Source: an uncultured Pirellulaceae bacterium
GTDB taxonomy: Bacteria > Planctomycetota > Planctomycetia > Pirellulales > Pirellulaceae
Length of the DNA stretch: 64,000 bases
NCBI GenBank assembly: GCA_937941455.1
Contig: CALDHM010000010.1
Location: 186,001-250,000 of the forward strand
Reading direction: 5' to 3'
A program made the position numbers and the translations under genes. The notes beneath the pieces are model-generated. The model did no database searches, was not told where the DNA came from, and saw only the letters and a program-made list of their open reading frames with translations. Below, piece by piece: positions 32,814 to 41,252 of the stretch (the first letter of the stretch is position 1; every line of letters starts with the position of its first letter).

Positions 32814-35744
32814 TCAGCGAGGAACTAATTGCGTGCCGAGAATCCAATCGGGAATTCCCCGCCGCGGCGAGTAGATCGCGAAGGCTGCTCCGACCAAGGT
32901 AACGAAAGTACCGACGATCACGACGGCAATCATCACCAGAACTTGAGTCGTTTCCTTGTCCGAAAGCCCGTTGACGTCGGCGCTATCCCCGGAAGCCGCT
33001 GTTTCACTTGCCGCTGGCGTCATGGAATCAGCAGCTGCTGACATGGCCACACTCTGCCGTTGTGGCCCCTGCAACCGATCGTTACCGAGCTCGAAGAAGA
33101 AGGTCGAGGCGACGGCCGTGGTACAAATTCCCATCCAACTCAAGACGTTGCGTAGCCCGCATTGCGATGCGGAGGCCAGTTCCCCCTTGTTTCCGCGGAT
33201 TTCAACCCCCATCAGCTTAAATGCGGGCCCACCGCGGGTTACTCCGCCGATGATGTAAATACCTAGAAGGGCAACCAACCAGCACCACATCGGCTTCCAT
33301 AACGGAAAATACCCGATGTAAGACAAAACAAACCAACTCAACAGCGAGGTCAACCCCGCGATCACCGTCCACTCGATCGCCGTGGAGAAGGCCAAGGCTC
33401 CCAAACGCGAGTCCCAAGTCATTTCCGATACGCGGCGATTTTCCTGGTCGAGCCGGTCGCGCAACCATTTCAGTGTTTCCATGCTGTTATCGCGGACGCG
33501 AAACTCGTTCACCATTTCGTTCGCCGTATTGGGCATCAACAGGTGGACATAGGCCCAGTCCAGTACATCGCGCAGGAATTTCATGCTGCGGGTCAGGTCG
33601 TCTTGATCAGGCTGTTTGGATACCGTGATGAACCGAGTCGGATCGAAAACGTTGACTGGCAAGTCGATCAATCGCCCGCGCCCTTCGCGGGTCACCATGA
33701 AATTGTCGAACGTCAGTTGCTTGGGCAGCGTTTTATCCTGCAGCGTTGCCAAGATCTCACGAACCAAATCGAAGATCGCCGACTTGATCATCCCCCAACT
33801 CAAATTGGTCACACGATTGGTCAGGTAGGAAAACGGGACGCCGCCAAAACTCTCGAAAGCGTCCCACCGCATGTCACCATCATTCCCACCTTGCAACCAG
33901 CGGCTGCGCGTCGGGCGATTGACTTGAAAGCCGACGATATTGGACGCCGAGTGTTCGCGACTGCAAAACACCAGCGCCCGGCGGTCGAGTACTTCATCAT
34001 GCCCCAAGAAAATTCCCGTGCCATCGCGATTGGTCGGCAACCGGCCGATGATCTTGAATCGCCCGAGGAAATACGGCTCGGCCAGCGTCTCAAAAGGCAG
34101 CCCCTTGATCGCGGGATGATATTGTTTGCGGGCGATCGGCAAAGCGATCGTTTGCGTGTCGCTCAACCACTCATGGATTCCACGCAGCTTGTTCGACTCC
34201 CGCATCGTCAGCATGCCGATCAGACCCACCAGGGCCAGCGGCAAGATATTGAAGATCCACACTTGAAATTCGTAGTCATCGATGTGGAACTCCTGCGGCA
34301 CGGTCCAGAAATGGCTCGACAGCATCGACACCAGGGGCAAACCGAAGGCGCCGGGAATCACAATGGCTCGCAGCAACCCGCGCCACAGGCCGGGATGTTC
34401 TCCTTGCAAATTGACCACGCGGAGCGACATCAGCCATTTTCCCGGCGTGCGACCCCAAAGCCCGTCCCCGACAGCAAACAATCCCAGCGAGGCTAGCCAA
34501 CCCACCAGATTCTGCCACATGGTCAAGATCGCCAAGTGTCGCATGAGCTGATCGCCCTTCTCCGAGCTTCCCTGCATATTCCCCAAGGTCACCCACAGCA
34601 GGGCGATCAGCAACACGAGGGTCTGTACGACGACCTGCACTGCACCGAAATCGATCATGAACGCCGCCACGCGACGGCCGATTTCGGCTAATGAGGTGCC
34701 CCGCGATGCAAACGGCAGCAAGGCCATCCGCATCGTATCCATGCTTGGGTAGCGGTCCTCGGGACGCTTCTCCATCGCTCGCAACACGATTTCCTCGAGT
34801 TGCTTGGGGACGTTGGGCGACAACTTGCGCAACGGCGGCGGAGGATCAGACACGATTTGTGCAGCGACGGCAATCGAATCACCCGTAAACGGCGGCCGTC
34901 CAGCCAACAACGTGTACAACGTCGCCCCCAGTGAATAAATGTCGGTTCGCTCATCGACTCGCTCCCCGCGAATCTGCTCGGGGGAGGCGAAGCACGGCGT
35001 GCCCATGAACGAACCCATTTGCGTCGTTTCGACATCTCCCAGCAGACTTTTAGATAGACCGAAATCACCGATCTTGACCCGCCCACCAGGCTCGACAAAG
35101 CAATTCGCAGGTTTCACGTCCCGATGCACCACGCCCAGTTCATGAGCCGCAGCCAAGCCATCGATGATATCCAGCGTCACATCCACCGCACGCTGGATCG
35201 TCAGCTTGCCCGCTTCGTTCAACTCATCCTTCAGCGTTCGGCCGGGCATGAGCTCCATCACGATGTAAGGGCGTTGCCGGTCGAATCCGGCCTCGTAGAC
35301 GAACGTCGAACGGGGGTGCGAGATGCGAGCTGCCAAGCGGCCTTCTTGCAGGAACCGCTGCAACGCCTCAGGCTCTCGATGCGAAAGCGGATCGGACAGA
35401 ATCTTGAGGGCGACCATCCGGCCCAATTGTTGGTCGCGGGCCTCGAACACCCGGCCCATTCCGCCACTGCCGATTTCACGAATGATGTCGTAACCGGTGA
35501 TCGTCGGCAATTCGGTATCGGCCACATAGGCAATGCCGCGCGGAGGAATCGTCGTATCGGCGTCCACCTCGCTGCGGTCCGGTCGGTTCGGTGGCCCGGG
35601 CAACCCCAAGGGTTCGCCGCAGTGGCGGCACAGCCCCGGATTCGCTCCCGGCGATTCCGCCAGAATTCCGCACTGGGAACATTTGAATTGCAAAACGTCG
35701 TTCACTCGCTGCGACACGATGAAGTACCCTAGCACCGTCGGCAA
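32814..35744 (-). CDS. Serine/threonine kinase with zinc ribbon, two RDD domains and an internal pseudokinase
   Basis: A 976-residue membrane kinase. A zinc ribbon comes first (Cys22, Cys25, Cys39, Cys42). The kinase domain spans about 85-350 with Gly-loop GSGGMG, Lys114 (ALKI), the catalytic loop HRDVKPAN (Asp209) and DFG (Asp227), so it should be active. An RDD membrane domain follows (about 350-540; 'RRVAAFMIDFG', 'GRTPGKWLMSLRVV'). Next is a kinase-like segment without key residues (about 560-760; 'FKIIGRLPTNRDGTGIFLGHD', then 'LPKQLTFDNFMVTREGRGRLIDL' where HRDxKPxN and DFG would lie). A second RDD domain ends the protein (about 790-890, 'TRGGPAFKLMGVEI') with two more hydrophobic segments. 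The start is TTG, uncertain; GTG codons at residues 4, 10 and 14 also fit. fhcC follows 40 bases downstream; the FHA-pseudokinase gene is divergent. Confidence 0.9.
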   Translation of the reverse strand: MPTVLGYFIVSQRVNDVLQFKCSQCGILAESPGANPGLCRHCGEPLGLPGPPNRPDRSEVDADTTIPPRGIAYVADTELPTITGYDIIREIGSGGMGRVFEARDQQLGRMVALKILSDPLSHREPEALQRFLQEGRLAARISHPRSTFVYEAGFDRQRPYIVMELMPGRTLKDELNEAGKLTIQRAVDVTLDIIDGLAAAHELGVVHRDVKPANCFVEPGGRVKIGDFGLSKSLLGDVETTQMGSFMGTPCFASPEQIRGERVDERTDIYSLGATLYTLLAGRPPFTGDSIAVAAQIVSDPPPPLRKLSPNVPKQLEEIVLRAMEKRPEDRYPSMDTMRMALLPFASRGTSLAEIGRRVAAFMIDFGAVQVVVQTLVLLIALLWVTLGNMQGSSEKGDQLMRHLAILTMWQNLVGWLASLGLFAVGDGLWGRTPGKWLMSLRVVNLQGEHPGLWRGLLRAIVIPGAFGLPLVSMLSSHFWTVPQEFHIDDYEFQVWIFNILPLALVGLIGMLTMRESNKLRGIHEWLSDTQTIALPIARKQYHPAIKGLPFETLAEPYFLGRFKIIGRLPTNRDGTGIFLGHDEVLDRRALVFCSREHSASNIVGFQVNRPTRSRWLQGGNDGDMRWDAFESFGGVPFSYLTNRVTNLSWGMIKSAIFDLVREILATLQDKTLPKQLTFDNFMVTREGRGRLIDLPVNVFDPTRFITVSKQPDQDDLTRSMKFLRDVLDWAYVHLLMPNTANEMVNEFRVRDNSMETLKWLRDRLDQENRRVSEMTWDSRLGALAFSTAIEWTVIAGLTSLLSWFVLSYIGYFPLWKPMWCWLVALLGIYIIGGVTRGGPAFKLMGVEIRGNKGELASASQCGLRNVLSWMGICTTAVASTFFFELGNDRLQGPQRQSVAMSAAADSMTPAASETAASGDSADVNGLSDKETTQVLVMIAVVIVGTFVTLVGAAFAIYSPRRGIPDWILGTQLVPR

Positions 35745-35872
35745 CGCCCCGCGAGTGTTTTCGCTGGCTCAGCCGATTTATCGATTCTAAATCGAGTCAA
35801 GTAGAAAAATCCCCCGCAGCTGTTATCTTAGTGGAAAACCGCCATCCGAGAAATCGTGAGGAATCGCGCATC

Positions 35873-37078
35873 ATGCTGCTTACGCTGAAGGTTCTACAAG
35901 GCCCCGACAAAAACAAGGAATGCCAAATCAAGGAAGGGGATTGCTTGATCGTCGGCCGCGGGGAAAAAAGCGATTTTCGCCTGTCCGATCCGGCCACATC
36001 GCGTGTTCACTTCGAACTCAGCTGCCAGGACGCTGCTGTTACCCTCCGCGATCTCGGCAGCTCGAGCGGCACGCAGATCGATGGCGCACCCGTCCACGTC
36101 GCCCAAGTTCCGATCGGTGGCAAGATTCAGGTGGGCGACACGATTCTGACGCTGGTGGCTCAAGGCGACAGCGAGTCCACCAAATTCGTCGGCAGCATGG
36201 CCGGCGAAAAAACACTCGATGACCTTGTCGGCTCGCGGATCGCCCATTACCGGCTGGATGAGGTCATTGGGCGCGGCGCCAGCGGCGTCGTCTTCCGGGC
36301 CTTCGATGAGGAAAAACAACGAGTGGCCGCCATGAAAGTCCTCACGCCGCAGCATTCTCGGCTCCCCCAGCAGCGAGAACGCTTCGTTCGAGCCATGAAG
36401 ACGATGATCCCCATCCGCTGCGAGAACATCGTTAGAATCTTCAATGCGGGAATCACCGGCCCCTATCTCTGGACCGCTATGGAGTATATCGAGGGCGAAA
36501 ATTTGGCGCAGCTGATCCAGAGAATCGGCATCGAAGGGATGCTGGATTGGCGTAAGGTTTGGAAGGTTGCCAAGGACATCGGCAACGCACTCCATACGGC
36601 TCACCAGCACAACATCGTCCACCGAAATGTCACCCCGACGAATATCTTGCGACGGTCCGCCGATCAGAAATGTTTGCTGGGCGATTTGATGCTCGCCAAG
36701 GCTCTGGAGGGTGAGCTCGCCGTGCAAATCACGCAACCCGGGCAGTTGATCGGCGAGATCGAATACCTGGCACCAGAACGGACGATGGCCGAAGGGGTCA
36801 TCGACATTCGTTCCGACCTGTACGGCTTGGGCGCCACTTGTTATGCCCTGCTCACCGGACATTCACCCGCCGAGGGGAAAAACTTGACCGAAATCTTGCA
36901 AAGGATTCGCCGTGACATCCCCCGGCCTCCCCGCGAATTCCAGCTGGCCGTCAACGAGTGGTTCCAAGACCTGATCGTGATGCGACTGCTCGCGAAGAAT
37001 CCTGCAGAGCGATTCCAAACCCCCGAGGCCCTGCTGGAAGAACTCGATCGCATCGGACGCTACAACTCTTTGGTGTAA
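35873..37078 (+). CDS. FHA domain protein fused to a probable pseudokinase
   Basis: A 401-residue protein; I start it at MLLTLKVLQG (35873), with GAGGAA about nine bases upstream. An FHA domain occupies about residues 20-95 ('LIVGRGEKSDFRLSDPATSRVHFEL', 'LRDLGSSSGTQIDG'), which binds phosphothreonine peptides. A Ser/Thr kinase-like domain follows: Gly-loop GRGASG and Lys155 in AAMKVL are kept. The catalytic loop reads HRNVTPTN (250-257) instead of HRDxKPxN, so the catalytic aspartate is Asn and the lysine is Thr. DFG reads DLM, keeping only the metal-binding Asp. It is therefore likely inactive and a reader or scaffold. The active RDD kinase is divergent from it, 128 bases away, making a regulator pair plausible (inference). 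Confidence 0.88.
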   Translation: MLLTLKVLQGPDKNKECQIKEGDCLIVGRGEKSDFRLSDPATSRVHFELSCQDAAVTLRDLGSSSGTQIDGAPVHVAQVPIGGKIQVGDTILTLVAQGDSESTKFVGSMAGEKTLDDLVGSRIAHYRLDEVIGRGASGVVFRAFDEEKQRVAAMKVLTPQHSRLPQQRERFVRAMKTMIPIRCENIVRIFNAGITGPYLWTAMEYIEGENLAQLIQRIGIEGMLDWRKVWKVAKDIGNALHTAHQHNIVHRNVTPTNILRRSADQKCLLGDLMLAKALEGELAVQITQPGQLIGEIEYLAPERTMAEGVIDIRSDLYGLGATCYALLTGHSPAEGKNLTEILQRIRRDIPRPPREFQLAVNEWFQDLIVMRLLAKNPAERFQTPEALLEELDRIGRYNSLV

Positions 37079-37232
37079 GTGCCCATCACGAAAGTTGCGA
37101 ACCTCGTCCCTGGCGGTGCCGGCGCGCGACCGACGACGCTCTTTGATCGAGTCGTCGGCGGTCAAAATTTTAGCGCTTGTGCTTGTCGGCGTCGGCGCTA
37201 CAAACATTGTTTCATTAATCTTGTTGCCAACC

Positions 37233-38324
37233 ATGAAAAACACCCAACGCGTCGAACGACTCCGCGCAGTTCTCAAGAAACGAAAATTGCCCGCGGCCCT
37301 GATCACCTGCCCAGTCAACGTAGGCTACCTCACTGGTTTCTCCGGCGATTCGACTTATCTGGTGGTGACTCCGAAGGTGGCGACGCTGGTCAGCGACTCA
37401 CGCTTCGCGACACAGCTCGAACTGGAATGCCCCGGATTCGAGCAGATCATCAAGGGGGATAGTGGCACGACGTGGCAGGCCCTGGCAGACTATGTCAACG
37501 GACTCCACTTGCCTGGGCTGGCCATCGAATCGCATGTCATGACCAAGGCGACCTTCGATCAATTGTCGGCCTTGCTGACGGTCCCGCTGACCGACGTGCA
37601 GCGAGCGGTCGAGGAATTACGGATGATCAAAGATGACGGCGAACTAGCCGAAATTCGGCAGGCAATCGAAATCAACGAGCGCGTCTTTCTGGCCATGCGC
37701 AGCCAATTGCACGGCGAACAAACCGAACGGGATCTGGGCCATCAACTGGAGCAAGCGATGCGGAATTTGGGAGCCGAGGGTTGCGCGTTTCCAGCGATCG
37801 TCGGCGTCGGCACCCGCTCGGCCTTGCCCCACGCCGGAATTTCACGCCAACCGGTGGACGCCAGCCCTCTGATGCTCGTCGACTGGGGCACGCGATTCGG
37901 CAATTATGTCAGCGATATGACTCGGATCATCACGACCGGCAAGGTGCCGGCGAAATATGCCAAAATTTATGCGGTGGTGCTGGCGGCTCAACTCAAGGCG
38001 ATCCGCGAAATTCGCCACGGGGCAGACTGCCAAGTCGTCGACCGCGCCGCACGGGGGCATATCGAAGCTGCAGGCTACGGTAAGTTTTTTGGTCACGGCT
38101 TGGGACACGGTATCGGCCGCCAAGTCCACGAAGCGCCCGGATTTTCACCTTCTCGCCAGGGAACATTAGCCGCCGGTATGGTCGTAACCGTCGAGCCAGG
38201 AATCTATCTCCCCGAACTCGGCGGCGTGCGGATTGAGGACGACGTACTCGTCACCAAGGACGGCTGCGAAGTTCTCAGCACGCTCCCCAAAGATTTCGAA
38301 TCGACGTTCGTCAAGTTGTTATAA
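37233..38324 (+). CDS. Xaa-Pro aminopeptidase-like M24 metallopeptidase
   Basis: Removes an N-terminal residue next to proline, using two metal ions. 'LMLVDWGTRFGNYVSDMTRII' supplies the two Asp ligands, 'GHGLGHGIGRQVHE' the His, and 'VVTVEPGIYLPELGGVRIEDDVLV' the two Glu, in the pita-bread fold order of M24B. The N-terminal creatinase-like domain begins 'TQRVERLRAVLKKRKLPAALIT'. I choose Met at 37233 (363 residues) because the family begins there and the extra 46 residues from 37095 are hydrophobic and out of family; no Shine-Dalgarno sequence is visible. Cytosolic, peptide turnover. It follows the FHA-pseudokinase on the same strand by 154 bases. Confidence 0.92.
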   Translation: MKNTQRVERLRAVLKKRKLPAALITCPVNVGYLTGFSGDSTYLVVTPKVATLVSDSRFATQLELECPGFEQIIKGDSGTTWQALADYVNGLHLPGLAIESHVMTKATFDQLSALLTVPLTDVQRAVEELRMIKDDGELAEIRQAIEINERVFLAMRSQLHGEQTERDLGHQLEQAMRNLGAEGCAFPAIVGVGTRSALPHAGISRQPVDASPLMLVDWGTRFGNYVSDMTRIITTGKVPAKYAKIYAVVLAAQLKAIREIRHGADCQVVDRAARGHIEAAGYGKFFGHGLGHGIGRQVHEAPGFSPSRQGTLAAGMVVTVEPGIYLPELGGVRIEDDVLVTKDGCEVLSTLPKDFESTFVKLL

Positions 38325-38629
38325 AGCTACGTCTGTTCGCCGATCATCTTTTACGCCGTTAATCCTGCATTCGTGTGTGAGAACTGTGCGTTCTTGATCG
38401 AGTGGCACTGAATGTTCGGTCACTCGTAGTTGAGAATTGATTCTGCGAGTAAACGCTCTAGTCGAGGACGAGTAGGATTGGAAGACCTGCCGCATCGATT
38501 GCGTGTACCAATGCTCTGACGGATTCCCCAGTCCGACCAGCGTACCGTCCCTGTCGGCCTTCAACTATTTGTTAACATACGTCGTTGGTGATCAAGGCCT
38601 TTCAAATTCGGCGAAACGGGGTTCTGGCG
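38325..38629. other. Intergenic region upstream of the SMP-30 gene
   Basis: 305 bases without a supported gene or terminator hairpin. An in-frame TTG at 38585 could extend the downstream gene by 15 residues. Confidence 0.4.
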
Positions 38630-39571
38630 ATGATTGCAATTCGTGGATGGTGGTTGGCGTTGGTGCTGGCTGTTGGTCTCAATACTGGGGCCGCTTGGGG
38701 GCAAGCGGTGTTTGAACCGTCGGCCAGCCTGCAGAAACTCGGCACGGGCATGGGGTTTACTGAAGGCCCGGTCTGGATACCTAGCCGAGAAATTCTCGTG
38801 TTTTCCGACATCCCCAACAGCAAGCTGATGCAGTGGTCGCCGCGCGAAGGTGTCTCCGAGTTTCGCAAGGTGGAGCAAGCGAATGGAAATCTACTCGATC
38901 TGGACGGGGCCTTGATCTCTTGCCAGCATGGAGCGAGGAATCTCGTGCGTTGGAATGACCAGGGGGAGGCGGTCGTACTGGTCGATCGGTTTGAGGGGAA
39001 GCGTTTCAATTCGCCGAACGATGTGGCAGTACGCTCGGACGGGACGCTTTGGTTTACGGATCCGCCGTGGGGACTGCAAGGGCCCCATGAACTCCCCGGA
39101 CATTGGGTCTTTCGTTTTGATCCAGCGACCGGGGACGTGCAGGCGGTGATTCGCGATCTAGCCATGCCCAACGGTATCAACTTCTCGCCGGACGAACGCC
39201 GCCTGTATGTGGCCGATACGGGAGGGAGTTCGCGGCATCCGGATCCGGCTTACCACCGAACACCGCCGGGAATCCATTGCTACGAGGTGACGTCGGCCGG
39301 AGAGCTTGGCGCACGACTATTCACGATTCCACACGGCAGCGACGGGATGGCAGTCGACGTCGATGGGAATCTGTACACAACGACAGGGGACAAAGTCGCG
39401 GTTTACAACTCGGACGGCCAGCGGATCGACGAGCTCACGATCCCGGAAAATCCTGCGAACGTTGCGTTTGGTGGCGAGGACGGGCGAACGCTCTTCATCA
39501 CGGCCAGAACTTCGCTGTACTCGATCCGCGCGAAGCGGCCGGGAGCCAAGCCGCCAGGGGCTCGTTGGTAA
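38630..39571 (+). CDS. Secreted SMP-30/gluconolactonase-like beta-propeller protein
   Basis: A calcium-dependent lactonase-type beta-propeller, 313 residues from the ATG at 38630. The signal peptide is residues 1-25 (MIAIRGWWLALVLAVGL... GAAWG), so the enzyme acts outside the cytoplasm. Family motifs: 'GFTEGPVWIPSREILVFSDIPNSKLMQW', 'DGALISCQHGARNL', 'FNSPNDVAVRSDGTLWFTDPPWG', 'MPNGINFSPDERRLYVADTG', 'SDGMAVDVDGNLYTT'. The Asn and Asp that bind the metal (SPNDV, GSDGMAVD) are present. The likely reaction is hydrolysis of a sugar lactone; planctomycetes carry many such paralogues and the substrate cannot be told. The Na/phosphate transporter gene begins 22 bases later, so the two may be co-transcribed. 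Confidence 0.92.
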   Translation: MIAIRGWWLALVLAVGLNTGAAWGQAVFEPSASLQKLGTGMGFTEGPVWIPSREILVFSDIPNSKLMQWSPREGVSEFRKVEQANGNLLDLDGALISCQHGARNLVRWNDQGEAVVLVDRFEGKRFNSPNDVAVRSDGTLWFTDPPWGLQGPHELPGHWVFRFDPATGDVQAVIRDLAMPNGINFSPDERRLYVADTGGSSRHPDPAYHRTPPGIHCYEVTSAGELGARLFTIPHGSDGMAVDVDGNLYTTTGDKVAVYNSDGQRIDELTIPENPANVAFGGEDGRTLFITARTSLYSIRAKRPGAKPPGARW

Positions 39572-39593
39572 CGGCAGTCGATAGGAAACGGAC

Positions 39594-41252
39594 TTGGACA
39601 CGAGCATCAAAATCATTGGCGGAATCGGCTTGTTCCTACTGGGCATGAGTCTCCTAACCGACGGCCTGAAGGAAGTCGCCGGTGACTCGCTGCGCCGACG
39701 TCTGTTACAAGCGACGCGGACGCCCCTCAAAGCATTCCTGTCAGGGGCCTTGGTGACGATGCTCGTGCAGTCGTCCAGTGCGACGACGATCGCCGTGATC
39801 GGCTTCGTCAGCGCGGGTTTACTGACTTTCCCGCAGGCTCTGGGGTTGGTCTTCGGCGCGAGTTTGGGAACAACGGGAACCAGTTGGATCGTGGCCTGGA
39901 TCGGACTAAAGATCCGGGTCGGCCTGTATGCTCTGCCGTTTGTTGGGATTGGTGCATTGATCCGACTGTTGGGGCGTGGCCGTTGGCCAGCCACGGGAAC
40001 GAGTCTGGCGGGATTCGGCTTGATCTTCCTGGGCATCAACACTCTGCAGATGGGCATGCAAGACTTAGCGGCGTTCATCGACCTGGCTGCGTTGCCCAAT
40101 CGAGGCGTGTTGGGCGTGCTGGTGGCGTTGATCCTCGGCCTGGTGATGACGGTGATTCTACAAAGCTCCAGTGCGGCGGTGGCGACGACATTGACCGCCC
40201 TCGATGCTCAGGCGATCAACCTCCATCAGGCCGCCGCGATCGTGATCGGCGCCTCGGTCGGGACAACGATCACCGGCGCGCTCGCGGCACTGGGCGCAAG
40301 TAGTTCGGCAAAGCGAACGGCGTTGTCGCAGGTCACCTTCAATGTAGCGACCGGCGCGATCGCGTTGGTACTATTGCCTTGGTTCATCCGCTTCATGCTT
40401 TGGACGGAAGATCATTGGCACTTTGGCAATGCGGCGGCCCTGGCCGCCTTTCATACGGTTTTTGTCGGTTTGGGGGCGATGATTTTTCTCCCGTTCGTCG
40501 GCCGATTCTCGCGAATCATTGAAAGGATGATTCCGGATCATGGTCCGCGATTGACCCGGCACCTGAATCGTCATTTGCTCGAAACTCCAGCGTTCGCGCT
40601 CGTGGCAACGCGATTGGCCCTGAGGGACACGGCCATCGAAACGTTGCGGGGACTCGCGCGGGGATTGCGTTTCAATCACTGGGACGCTGAACGTGGCGAA
40701 ATCGATCAGGCGGTGGCGCAGATCCAAGCCTATCTCGAATCGCTGCCTGTTACCGCCCACGACCCGACGTTGACACATTCCCGGCTCGACCAATTGCACG
40801 CGATCGATCATTTACGGCGGCTGAGTAGTCGACTCATTCCGCCGGCTCGGGTGCGTGTGGTGCTGAGCAGTCGCCCCCTTGCCGACCTGGCCGATTTGTG
40901 CCGGGAGTCACTCGAACTCGGCCAGAAAGTACTCGAACAACAGGCGGTTCCGGGATGGGAAGCGAAGATGCTCGACGTTTCACAAAAGCTGGCGACGATC
41001 CGCCAGGAAAAACGCCCCGCACTTATCGAAGAAGCAGCCGTGGGCTCGCGCGGTCCGGTCGAGACCTTGAACGCGATCGATGCCTACCGCTGGCTCGATC
41101 GAGTCAGCCACCATGCGTGGCGGGTGTGTGCTTACTTATCGACGGCCAATAGCGACTCGGCAGCTACCCGTCCCCTGTCCAGGTCGATTCCGACGGCTGC
41201 GCCGTCAGGCAAGACCGACGACGACGCCGTCGTACCTTCCTCTACTGACTGA
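39594..41252 (+). CDS. Na+/phosphate cotransporter (NptA/PNaS family)
   Basis: A 552-residue inner-membrane transporter. The two inverted halves each carry the signature QSSSA: 'ALVTMLVQSSSATTIAVIGFVSAG' (about residues 46-70) and 'VILQSSSAAVATTLTALDAQA' (about 180-205). 'VFGASLGTTGTSWI' and 'VIGASVGTTITGALAALG' are also found in the family. Eight or so transmembrane helices are followed by a C-terminal helical PhoU-like cytosolic region (about 310-520). The start is TTG (39594), with AGGA seven bases before it; no better start was seen. It takes up phosphate with sodium. It is close behind the SMP-30 gene and ends convergently, overlapping the next gene by 11 bases. Confidence 0.93.
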   Translation: MDTSIKIIGGIGLFLLGMSLLTDGLKEVAGDSLRRRLLQATRTPLKAFLSGALVTMLVQSSSATTIAVIGFVSAGLLTFPQALGLVFGASLGTTGTSWIVAWIGLKIRVGLYALPFVGIGALIRLLGRGRWPATGTSLAGFGLIFLGINTLQMGMQDLAAFIDLAALPNRGVLGVLVALILGLVMTVILQSSSAAVATTLTALDAQAINLHQAAAIVIGASVGTTITGALAALGASSSAKRTALSQVTFNVATGAIALVLLPWFIRFMLWTEDHWHFGNAAALAAFHTVFVGLGAMIFLPFVGRFSRIIERMIPDHGPRLTRHLNRHLLETPAFALVATRLALRDTAIETLRGLARGLRFNHWDAERGEIDQAVAQIQAYLESLPVTAHDPTLTHSRLDQLHAIDHLRRLSSRLIPPARVRVVLSSRPLADLADLCRESLELGQKVLEQQAVPGWEAKMLDVSQKLATIRQEKRPALIEEAAVGSRGPVETLNAIDAYRWLDRVSHHAWRVCAYLSTANSDSAATRPLSRSIPTAAPSGKTDDDAVVPSSTD

